Shown: positions 23,268 to 30,236 of the stretch, piece after piece | How the letters are laid out: every line of letters starts with the position of its first letter | Numbering within the stretch: the stretch's first letter is position 1 | Source: a virus | IMG/VR virus record: IMGVR_UViG_3300003702_000018 | Coordinates: 1-30,949 of that record | DNA length: 30,949 bases | Direction: 5' to 3' (one strand) | Program-made: the position numbers and the translations under genes | Notes under the pieces: generated by a model | Seen by the model: the letters and a program-made list of their open reading frames with translations, nothing else | The model's database searches: none | Told to the model about the DNA's origin: nothing

Positions 23268-23838
23268 TATATAACCAAAGATTATTTAAGTACTGTTCTT
23301 CATTGTAGATACGCAATTCATCATTACTATTACCGTAAGTATGTATAGATGTATAAACACCTTCTGTATTTGCCTTTACTATTTTTTGTTCCCACCAATC
23401 AGTATCCTCTACTGTGCAATGAGCATTCTCACCATTAGGTAAAACAGCTTTGGATAGCGCTGTAGATATACCTAAAAATACAAATCTTTCAGCTCTATCA
23501 AATATATCTTTCAACACCCCATCAACTTCCTCATAGGGAATATGTTCCATAACATCAACAGAAAAAACTCCATGAAAAGGTCCATCAGGTAATTTTTCAT
23601 GTTCGGTGATAGCCGGATCATACAACGATGGTAATATCCCACCCCATGTGTCATGGATTTTTGTATGGGTATACACTGTACCTTTACCACAACCATAATC
23701 TAATAGAGTTTGTGACTTAGTATCTAAAATTGCATCTATAATAAATTGCAAATGAAATTTCAATGCACCGCCACCACCATAAACTTTACTTTTCTTATGA
23801 TGTTCTCTATAAAGTTCTACATTTTTCATACATCTCAT
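23260..23838 (-). CDS. Class I SAM-dependent methyltransferase
   Basis: A 192-residue protein with motif I LLDYGCGKG (about 45-53), an acidic strand-2 end and a VFSVDVMEHIPYEEVDGVL segment (about 93-111), the typical motif IV-V region of small-molecule or sugar methyltransferases. No SPPY motif is present, so it is unlike the DNA methyltransferases nearby. The substrate is unknown. Its start lies inside the formyltransferase end; Met4 (23829) is an alternative start. It closes an island that also encodes a glycosyltransferase and a formyltransferase, so a sugar or nucleoside substrate is a reasonable inference. Confidence 0.75.
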   Translation of the reverse strand: MRCMKNVELYREHHKKSKVYGGGGALKFHLQFIIDAILDTKSQTLLDYGCGKGTVYTHTKIHDTWGGILPSLYDPAITEHEKLPDGPFHGVFSVDVMEHIPYEEVDGVLKDIFDRAERFVFLGISTALSKAVLPNGENAHCTVEDTDWWEQKIVKANTEGVYTSIHTYGNSNDELRIYNEEQYLNNLWLYNE

Positions 23839-24487
23839 CTTCTAATTCTGGAGGAAAATATCCATAAGGCTTCGGTGCATCTAAAGGTACATACTCAAAG
23901 TCTTCCTTCTTCTTTCCTTTCACAGCTGATATACTTTCTCTGAAGATAGCCAACTGGCCATAATACAATAACGATCCAATATCCTGTAGAGTATAATCTT
24001 TAGGTTTATTAAACTCTTGTCTCTTTATAATCCAACCACCATCAACTCTACCATCAATAAAATGACTAGTGACTGCCACTGCTAATTCATTATACATTAT
24101 CCAATGAGCTGTGTCAAGACCTCTACAATCTGGAATACCACCAGGATGAAAATTAATAATACCTAAACTAAATTTATCTATAACTTCTTTCTTGAGTATT
24201 CTAGCGCCGGATATCAAACCAAGTTTAGGCTTAATTCTATCTAGATATTCTAAACATTCTGGAGAATTATGGCCCATCATATAATAGGGTATCTTCAACT
24301 TCCAACACATCTCTCTAGTGTCATGTAAACCTATAGTAGGAACACCTGAATGTTGTTTTTGTTCTGGTATTTTTAAAAGTTGTTTAGGTGCTCCAATAAC
24401 CGCATCTAATTTGAAATTATAATACCGTAGATAGTTAATAAAATCTTGTGTTTTTCTATGAGGAAAATCATATGCAAATAGTATCAT
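23807..24487 (-). CDS. Formyltransferase-like protein
   Basis: A 226-residue protein resembling the catalytic domain of 10-formyl-THF-dependent formyltransferases (Fmt/PurN/sugar formyltransferases). SGARILKKEVIDKFSLGIIN leads into FHPGGIPDCRG (about 111-121). The N-x-HPG signature is visible, and the usual catalytic Asp may be in SHFIDGRVDGG (about 136-146), where family members have a D-x-G motif. The ATG at 24487 overlaps the stop of the glycosyltransferase gene (ATGA), so they are likely co-translated. A sugar-amine N-formyltransferase is my preferred reading from context; methionyl-tRNA or GAR formylation would fit less well. Confidence 0.75.
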   Translation of the reverse strand: MILFAYDFPHRKTQDFINYLRYYNFKLDAVIGAPKQLLKIPEQKQHSGVPTIGLHDTREMCWKLKIPYYMMGHNSPECLEYLDRIKPKLGLISGARILKKEVIDKFSLGIINFHPGGIPDCRGLDTAHWIMYNELAVAVTSHFIDGRVDGGWIIKRQEFNKPKDYTLQDIGSLLYYGQLAIFRESISAVKGKKKEDFEYVPLDAPKPYGYFPPELEDEMYEKCRTL

Positions 24488-25221
24488 CGCCAATACTCTT
24501 TAATCCAACCTTGACTTGCTATCAATTGCTGGGGTTTAGGTTTACCATGAAAATAAACTATACTAGCTGTTTTTACCAAATCAAAATTCTTTTGTAAATG
24601 CATTTTATAACTTAGTAATCTCTGTGGAAAAACTACATCTAATTTGGGACTATTATTATAGTAATTTCTCATCACTGCCATTTCAGACGGTACATTAAAA
24701 AAAATACACTTCTCTAAAATCTCTTCCTCTTTAGTTTGCCACAATTCCCACAGCTGCTCACAAAATTTTGGAGTAGCGAGCGTTACTGCATTACACACCA
24801 AATCAGGTGTATTTGGATCTCTACATAAAGCTATTTCGTGTGGTGGACCTGCATCCCTTGGAGGATCATAAGCTAATATATCATCTAAAGAACCTGTTAT
24901 AATAGTATCTAAGCCTGCGGTAAATCTTTTACCATCGCATAAATCTGGTCTGTATAAATCCATAAGGCTCATCCAGCCATATTGATCTACTGATTTTGAC
25001 AATCTTACTTGTCTAATATTTTCTTCAAACTTATAATTTGCATCCGTTAAACAAACAAAATCAAATAGACCACTATAATGTCTTGCAATACCTCGATACA
25101 ATTTATCAACCCATATTGGATCGTATATACCCACGGAATGTGGAATGTTTGTATTCTCTCCTTTAAATAAAGCTGTTACAACAGTTATATCAGCCTTATA
25201 CTTTTCTCGATTTTGCCACAT
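24484..25221 (-). CDS. Glycosyltransferase (GT-A-like)
   Basis: A 245-residue protein with a GT-A-like opening (ITVVTALFKGENTN, about 12-25), a strand FDFVCLTD and a metal-site-like LDTIITGSLDDIL (about 103-115) in place of the DxD motif. SIVYFHGKPKPQQL (about 222-235) at the end holds the conserved His-Gly seen in such enzymes. It would transfer a sugar from a nucleotide donor. The acceptor may be phage DNA, a virion protein or a host surface glycan. The gene starts inside the AbrB-like ORF by 26 bases and ends in an ATGA overlap with the formyltransferase. Confidence 0.75.
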   Translation of the reverse strand: MWQNREKYKADITVVTALFKGENTNIPHSVGIYDPIWVDKLYRGIARHYSGLFDFVCLTDANYKFEENIRQVRLSKSVDQYGWMSLMDLYRPDLCDGKRFTAGLDTIITGSLDDILAYDPPRDAGPPHEIALCRDPNTPDLVCNAVTLATPKFCEQLWELWQTKEEEILEKCIFFNVPSEMAVMRNYYNNSPKLDVVFPQRLLSYKMHLQKNFDLVKTASIVYFHGKPKPQQLIASQGWIKEYWR

Positions 25222-25438
25222 ACGTTTTAGTACCTATATATTTAGATGCTGCAACCTTACTCTGTTGTATTACCCAACCACCTTCAGTCTGTTTAAACTC
25301 TAATAGAGTTTTTTCCTCCCAGCCTAAATGTTTCATTACTTTATCGGGTACTGGAAGTGTATTATCTTTCACCGTCCAAGCTTCCCAGAACCAATAGATA
25401 CCTCGTTGAAATTGTGGGTATCTATCATGGTAACTCAT
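25196..25438 (-). CDS. AbrB-like small protein
   Basis: An 80-residue protein with LPVPDKVMKHLGWEEKTLLE (about 28-47) followed by a Gly-Gly-Trp-Val-Ile strand. The order (hydrophobic-Pro-x-x-hydrophobic, then LGW and acidic turn, then beta strand) fits the swapped-hairpin AbrB/SpoVT fold of DNA-binding transition regulators and antitoxins. No toxin gene is adjacent. The ATG overlaps the methyltransferase stop (ATGA). Confidence is limited by its small size. Confidence 0.5.
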   Translation of the reverse strand: MSYHDRYPQFQRGIYWFWEAWTVKDNTLPVPDKVMKHLGWEEKTLLEFKQTEGGWVIQQSKVAASKYIGTKTYVAKSRKV

Positions 25439-26085
25439 ACTATTGCCGTCCTCATTAATGAAGCTTCATATATCTCTTTATTTATTTCACAACCGAGATA
25501 CTGTCTATTCATTTTACAAGCGATATATGGTACAACACCTGAACCTGAAAATGGATCTAACACCTTATCATTCACACTACTCAAATTCTCAACTACTAAC
25601 TTAACAAAGTTTTCATTCCATACATAATACGGACCAACAATATGTTTTTTCATCTCATACACCGCAATATGTTTTAACCAATCTCCTTTACGTTGTATAG
25701 TTCCTTTACGAGTAAACACACACAAATGTTGGTAAGGAAATTTATATTGATCTTTACTCTCCACAACATTAACAACCATTATCTTATAATCTTTTAATAT
25801 AAATCCTAAATTCTCCATATTACGAATGATAAATGAATGTTTAGAATAAACTTGTGCATTTATTTTTCTATCTGTCTGACACATAGCAATAAATCCTGTG
25901 TCATTAATGAGGCGATGAAATTCATTCATTGTATTAATTAAAAATGTTTCATATATAGCAATGTCTTTTATACCAATATCATTTAAATCTGGAACACTTG
26001 TAAAAATTAAATCTACAGACCTTTCCTCAAGTTGAGGCATTAACTCAAAACAATCCCCATTAATAAATTGATTCCATCTTAACAT
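25435..26085 (-). CDS. DNA-methyltransferase-like protein with altered catalytic motif
   Basis: A 216-residue protein with beta-class order: catalytic region first, SAM-binding motif last. GDCFELMPQLEERSVDLIF (about 10-28) leads into TSVPDLND (about 29-36) where N6A/N4C enzymes have (D/S)PPY. VLDPFSGSGVVPYIACK (about 174-190) is a normal FxGxG motif I. Loss of the PPY suggests altered chemistry, a different base target or loss of activity. The ATG overlaps the end of the 2OG protein by seven bases. Two other methyltransferase-like genes in the window keep TSPPY. Confidence 0.7.
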   Translation of the reverse strand: MLRWNQFINGDCFELMPQLEERSVDLIFTSVPDLNDIGIKDIAIYETFLINTMNEFHRLINDTGFIAMCQTDRKINAQVYSKHSFIIRNMENLGFILKDYKIMVVNVVESKDQYKFPYQHLCVFTRKGTIQRKGDWLKHIAVYEMKKHIVGPYYVWNENFVKLVVENLSSVNDKVLDPFSGSGVVPYIACKMNRQYLGCEINKEIYEASLMRTAIV

Positions 26086-27209
26086 ATCAATGCCCTTACC
26101 TTATCATTGGCCTCAACATCTATAACCAAATGAGTTCTCATATCTACACCTGCATTGATTGCCTGATGTGGTTTTCTAACATCTAGATACCAACACTCAC
26201 CTACTTTCATATGACAAGAAACTCTTTCTGCTTTGTAATCCCACTGACTGAATAAAACTTTATCATTAGTCACGATAGGAAAATGAAATCGCATTAACTT
26301 ATAATCATTTACTCCTGCATCAGGATCTACTTGGTCAGTATGTCGTTGTAATTCTCCACCGCCAGGTGACAATTTCATAAAACGTATTCTATGAGGTTTG
26401 CCTGGTAACAATCTCAATAATTCTTCTACCTGTGGAAACTCTTTGCGGAGTTCTGTGTCTTGAAGTTTAAACTCTACATCTTTATTTTCTGCTTTCCACT
26501 TCTTACTCATTTCTTCTGGCTTAGTAATAAACGACCAATCTGATGTATACCCACGGAGAGATATTGCACTCCACGACTTATCTTTATTATAATTAGAGTA
26601 GTGATTTGTAAACTCGTAGTCCATTCTATTTACTTGTTGTGCTATTGTTTCACATATATTAGATACATCAGGTATACTTGTCTTTCTTAGCACCAACTTT
26701 TCTTCAGGCAACATCATATTCTGTTCTTTAAATTCTCTTATGTCACCAAGAAATGATGATTGATCTTTAAAGTAGACACCTTGAATATCTCCAAAGGTGT
26801 TTATCTTGATACCTAACTTTCTATAACTCGATTCGTAGGCGATCTCTCTATCCCCAAAATGTTCTTCATTAATATACAAAAAAGTATCTTCATCATAAGA
26901 CCTAAGTTTATCAATTAAGTCATCTGTCTTATCATAGGCCATTCTATCTACAACCCTATCACCTTTCTCTACAGTGGCGATAGGTATATCATAAGCAGAA
27001 TACATATTGATTTTAGTTCTAACTTTGAGCACTCTACTTTGCACTGCCCAACCATCACCACATACATAATTGTCTGTATCAATAGCGGCAGCAATCTTAT
27101 TCTTTTTCATCTCCAAAAACGGAGACAAACATCGCTCATTATAACCTTCCCAAGTTTTCTCTTGGTCTAAAAGGTAATCTAGTTCTATTCCTTTCTGCCA
27201 GTCTTTCAT
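26079..27209 (-). CDS. GNAT-like domain fused to 2OG oxygenase (Asp/Asn hydroxylase type)
   Basis: A 376-residue protein with two parts. The N-terminal part (about 1-150) looks like a GNAT fold: WQKGIELDYLLDQEKTWEGY at the start and REIAYESSYRKLGIKIN near residue 130, resembling the closing GNAT motif. The C-terminal part (about 200-376) has the jelly-roll oxygenase signature: HxD in ELQRHTDQVD (about 285-294), distal His in RKPHQAIN (about 343-350) and the 2OG-binding Arg in MRTHLVID (about 357-364). This is the aspartyl/asparaginyl hydroxylase layout. Substrates are unknown. The ATG overlaps the previous stop (ATGA). Confidence 0.75.
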   Translation of the reverse strand: MKDWQKGIELDYLLDQEKTWEGYNERCLSPFLEMKKNKIAAAIDTDNYVCGDGWAVQSRVLKVRTKINMYSAYDIPIATVEKGDRVVDRMAYDKTDDLIDKLRSYDEDTFLYINEEHFGDREIAYESSYRKLGIKINTFGDIQGVYFKDQSSFLGDIREFKEQNMMLPEEKLVLRKTSIPDVSNICETIAQQVNRMDYEFTNHYSNYNKDKSWSAISLRGYTSDWSFITKPEEMSKKWKAENKDVEFKLQDTELRKEFPQVEELLRLLPGKPHRIRFMKLSPGGGELQRHTDQVDPDAGVNDYKLMRFHFPIVTNDKVLFSQWDYKAERVSCHMKVGECWYLDVRKPHQAINAGVDMRTHLVIDVEANDKVRALIC

Positions 27210-28210
27210 TTTTGAAATATAAAAATTGGTTCGTACTTAGGTGTACCTGTTTGTGATGAGAGCTGAAGTTTCCATGTATCTGTGTGTTTAAATCCACTTT
27301 CTATTCCTAGTCGCACTGTATCCTTTTCAAAAGTTTTAATGCGTCTAGTGTTGGCTACATTCATAGCTAAGATGCCACCCGCCTTCAAACCATAGTAACA
27401 ATTCTCTATAGTTTTCCTTAAAAAATTTTCTATCCAATCTTCCACCGTAGGAAACTTTTTATACGATTGAGTATCTTCTTCAGAATATTTTTCCCAATCA
27501 AAATATGGAGGTGATGTGAAACAAAAATCAACACTATTTTTATCTGGTCTAAATTCTTCACTACCCATTTGATGAAGTTCTATAGTCCTATTTAGGCCAG
27601 CCCAATCTTCTTTAATTTGTTTTAGTCCTTCAAATGTTTCAGTACATGGATCAGTACCAATGTAATTCACATCGGCGGCTATTGATCCAAGTAAACGGCC
27701 GCCATACCCACAACTCATATCCCATGTTGTGCCTGCTTGTGTTCCAAATAAAGGAGATGCTTTTTCTATAAATTTATCATACAACAATGCTGCGGCAGTA
27801 GGTCTGAAATTAGAAACGGCTTGAGTACCTGAATACCTGCGTAGTAATGACCGCATATCAGAGGCAGTTATTCTATGGTGTTCTTTCTGTTCCCAAAAAG
27901 TTCCTGTCAATAACTTGTTAATACCTTTCTTGAAATGTTCTTCATCATTCCAAATCTCTAACGGAGTTTTCATTGTACCACATAGTATACCCCAATGATG
28001 TGGCATATAACTCCAAGCCAGAGATAATCCATGTGCTGATGAGCCTACGATTTTATCTTTTGGTTTGAGAAGTGTAGACCTGTCAAACCGCATCATCTTA
28101 GCAAATTGACCTTTGCGCCAATTGTAATCTGTAGGATAATATGGAAAACCTTTAGCCTTCCATATATCATACACTTCATTTATTACATCATCACTTACTT
28201 GAATTGACAT
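27206..28210 (-). CDS. DNA methyltransferase-like protein (SPPY type), paralog
   Basis: A 334-residue protein with motif I TWDMSCGYGGRLLG (about 161-174) and motif IV FTSPPYF (about 228-234), the N6-adenine/N4-cytosine type. A helical N-terminal region (about 1-150) precedes the catalytic domain. It shares motif order and loop style with the 416-residue protein at 18398, so the two are probably divergent paralogs with different targets. The start is placed at the ATG 28210 with GGAG upstream; GTG at 28234 is the alternative. It begins inside the 3' end of gp44 and opens the inserted island. Confidence 0.8.
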   Translation of the reverse strand: MSIQVSDDVINEVYDIWKAKGFPYYPTDYNWRKGQFAKMMRFDRSTLLKPKDKIVGSSAHGLSLAWSYMPHHWGILCGTMKTPLEIWNDEEHFKKGINKLLTGTFWEQKEHHRITASDMRSLLRRYSGTQAVSNFRPTAAALLYDKFIEKASPLFGTQAGTTWDMSCGYGGRLLGSIAADVNYIGTDPCTETFEGLKQIKEDWAGLNRTIELHQMGSEEFRPDKNSVDFCFTSPPYFDWEKYSEEDTQSYKKFPTVEDWIENFLRKTIENCYYGLKAGGILAMNVANTRRIKTFEKDTVRLGIESGFKHTDTWKLQLSSQTGTPKYEPIFIFQK

Positions 28211-29133
28211 TGTGACATTATCTCCGTCAAACACGCCAACAAATTAATCTCTTGGTCAGCTACAAAGGCCGACTTATATTGATACTCACCCAACACAATA
28301 ATTGCATTAGGTATGGATGTAGGTTCCATATATTCATACAATCTATCATAAATTTTCCGAAATACTTTCACGGGATCGTTATCTATATTGTTTACTACCC
28401 ATTTCCGAACTTGGGTAAATTCTTTATTTTTTAAATGCTTCATCAACTCTTTCAAATTGACTTCAGCTATATTTACTAAGATACCTGTATCTATTGTACC
28501 ACTGACACTATATCTCTGTAACTCATTCAACACTCTCCGCCAATCAGGAAAGTGTTTCATTATTAATTCTGCAACTACAGGTTCTTCAAATCCTATACCT
28601 TCAGCCTTAAGGATATCTTCTACCCTATTCATAAACTGTGTAGCAAGAATGGCCTTATTACCATTAATCTTAAACTCTATTACAGCACACCGAGAATGTA
28701 ATGGCTCTATAATTCTATTCTTAAAATTACAAGTAAAAATAAACCGACAGTTACGATGGAATTCTTCAATGAATCCTCGTAATGCCGGTTGTGTAGATTG
28801 TGGATTTAAATAATCAGCCTCATCTAGTATGACCACTTTTCTACCGCCTTGTAAAGATACTGTAGAAGCAAACTGTTTAATTTTATTTCTTAAAACATCA
28901 ATACCTGATTCTTCTGATCCATTGATAAGGATATAATCAGAATTTAATTCCTCACATAAGGCTCTAGCTACCGTGGTTTTACCTACACCAGAACCACCAG
29001 ACAATAAGAGATTTGGTATCTCCTTCTGTCCAACGAACTCTAAAAATGTATTTTTGATTGATTCAGGAAGAATACAATCAGTTATTTTTTGCGGCCGATA
29101 CTTCTCCACCCATAGGAATACTTGCTTGGTCAT
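28195..29133 (-). CDS. 44: Clamp loader ATPase subunit, T4 gp44-like
   Basis: A 312-residue AAA+ protein with the N-terminal clamp-loader signature FLWVEKYRPQKITDCILP (about 6-23), Walker A SGGSGVGKTT (about 45-54), Walker B VVILDEADYLN (about 96-106) and the SRC box LHSRC (about 146-150). It loads gp45 onto primer-template DNA with gp62. Its start lies 56 bases inside a small zinc-ribbon ORF, and a weakly placed GGAG lies 12 bases upstream. Order gp45-gp44 matches T4. Confidence 0.95.
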   Translation of the reverse strand: MTKQVFLWVEKYRPQKITDCILPESIKNTFLEFVGQKEIPNLLLSGGSGVGKTTVARALCEELNSDYILINGSEESGIDVLRNKIKQFASTVSLQGGRKVVILDEADYLNPQSTQPALRGFIEEFHRNCRFIFTCNFKNRIIEPLHSRCAVIEFKINGNKAILATQFMNRVEDILKAEGIGFEEPVVAELIMKHFPDWRRVLNELQRYSVSGTIDTGILVNIAEVNLKELMKHLKNKEFTQVRKWVVNNIDNDPVKVFRKIYDRLYEYMEPTSIPNAIIVLGEYQYKSAFVADQEINLLACLTEIMSQCQFK

Positions 29134-29269
29134 AATCAGAATTTACTCCACACCATGGACAATACCATCTTCTATGGTTTGCCCCCATAAAATTTTCCAT
29201 TGCAATACTCCACCAACCCCCACAAGATTTGCAAGAGAAATGATAGAGAATTTCAATACTACTGCCCAC
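29078..29269 (-). CDS. Small zinc-ribbon protein overlapping gp45 and gp44
   Basis: A 63-residue ORF with a GTG start and two CxxC pairs (CKSCGG, about 13-18, and CPWCG, about 37-41) spaced like a zinc ribbon. It overlaps the gp45 end by 11 bases and the gp44 start by 56 bases and fills the interval between them. The cysteine pairing in an otherwise overlapping frame argues that it is coding. Later starts (an ATG at residue 24) would lose one CxxC. Function is unknown. Confidence 0.65.
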   Translation of the reverse strand: MGSSIEILYHFSCKSCGGWWSIAMENFMGANHRRWYCPWCGVNSDYDQASIPMGGEVSAAKNN

Positions 29270-29930
29270 TACTCTGTTCTAGTGCAATCCAATATTGGAT
29301 TGCCAATGTAGTATGAACCCAATGACTTACGTTTTTCTCTGTCGATATATGCAATTCATAATCGCCTGGAATCATTTTCAAATTATCAATCTTAAAATGC
29401 AAATCAACTGGACCATTACTGTTACCTACCATAGTAACCTCTACCTTATATTCATGTGAGGTAGTATTTTTAAGATCGGTAGCTACCATCACTGTGGTAG
29501 AATTTTCTTCTCGTATAACTACATCTGGTAATTGCAACACAGCACACGCCTTTGCCACAGCTGTCAATAATTTATTAGTAATTGAAAATTTACAATTTGT
29601 TTCAGGTGGGCTAAATGTATCAGGCGGCGATACAATGATAGAAGGATCTGAATGAAAATATTTAACAGAGGATCTACCACTCTCAATAGTAAGATAACTC
29701 TCATTCTCAAAATGTATTTCTGGATCCTCTGACATAGTTAATACACCAAGAAATTCATTCAAATCATAGATACCAAACTGTTTTGGAAACGCCTCAGTTA
29801 TTTCTGCCCTCCCCAAAATATTTTTCATTGTAGACACTGTTCTTAAAACATTTCCTTTTTCAACCAAAATGTTTTGATTAATGTCTGCAAAATTCTTTAA
29901 TACATCTTCAGTTTCTTTACTTAACTTCAT
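29259..29930 (-). CDS. 45: Sliding clamp, T4 gp45-like
   Basis: A 223-residue protein in the gp45 position before gp44, with the alternating helix/strand pattern of processivity clamps: MKLSKETEDVLKNFADINQN, then MKNILGRAEITEAFPKQFGI and YDLNEFLGVLTM. The start at 29930 is chosen for its GGAG ribosome binding site seven bases upstream. As in T4 it would act as polymerase clamp and, with gp55-type sigma, as coactivator of late promoters such as those at 8.2 and 12.8 kb. The late sigma itself is not in the window. Confidence 0.9.
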   Translation of the reverse strand: MKLSKETEDVLKNFADINQNILVEKGNVLRTVSTMKNILGRAEITEAFPKQFGIYDLNEFLGVLTMSEDPEIHFENESYLTIESGRSSVKYFHSDPSIIVSPPDTFSPPETNCKFSITNKLLTAVAKACAVLQLPDVVIREENSTTVMVATDLKNTTSHEYKVEVTMVGNSNGPVDLHFKIDNLKMIPGDYELHISTEKNVSHWVHTTLAIQYWIALEQSSGQ

Positions 29931-30201
29931 CTTCACTCTCCGTATCATGTATATGTAACATGATTATACCATAATGTAAAATTTTCATAAGATCGCCTCT
30001 ACTCTTTCCGTTCTTACGACCATATCGTTGGGTATATTTTAAAATGTTACCCATACAAAAGCCCTCTCCATGTCCACATTCTTCTATAAACTGCATGGCT
30101 TGGTACTTACGTTTAGCATAATGCATATCGTAAGTACCATCCACATACTTTTGTAAATCACGGATGACCTTATCTTCACTGAATGCATAATTTATTGCCA
30201 T
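29917..30201 (-). CDS. DUF3310-like small protein
   Basis: A 94-residue helical protein. DLQKYVDGTYDMHYAKRKYQ (about 15-34) is followed by AMQFIEECGHGEGFCMGNI (about 35-53), then LKYTQRYGRKNGKSRGDL and MKILHYGIIMLHIH. The GxGFCxGNxxKYxxRYGxK core is the DUF3310 pattern found in many phages, where it is often annotated as nucleotide-kinase-like without proof. A near-consensus sigma70 promoter ends six bases before the ATG, and no ribosome binding site is visible. It is the first gene of the clamp operon and overlaps gp45 by 14 bases. Confidence 0.8.
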   Translation of the reverse strand: MAINYAFSEDKVIRDLQKYVDGTYDMHYAKRKYQAMQFIEECGHGEGFCMGNILKYTQRYGRKNGKSRGDLMKILHYGIIMLHIHDTESEDEVK

Positions 30202-30207
30202 GTACTT

Positions 30208-30236
30208 ATTATCTCATACTTGATTGCATTTGTCAA
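30208..30236 (-). promoter_or_regulatory. Strong sigma70-type promoter, leaderless geometry
   Basis: Minus strand: -35 TTGACA (30231-30236, perfect), a 17-base spacer, extended -10 TGA-GATAAT (30208-30216). Six bases separate the -10 from the ATG at 30201, placing the predicted transcription start at the start codon. The -35 overlaps the stop of the SbmA-like gene. This should drive the clamp-polymerase operon early. Confidence 0.75.

Noticed and set aside
28388-28813. Plus-strand ORF opposite gp44
   Set aside because: Antisense to AAA+ motifs, no ribosome binding site and no recognisable domain.
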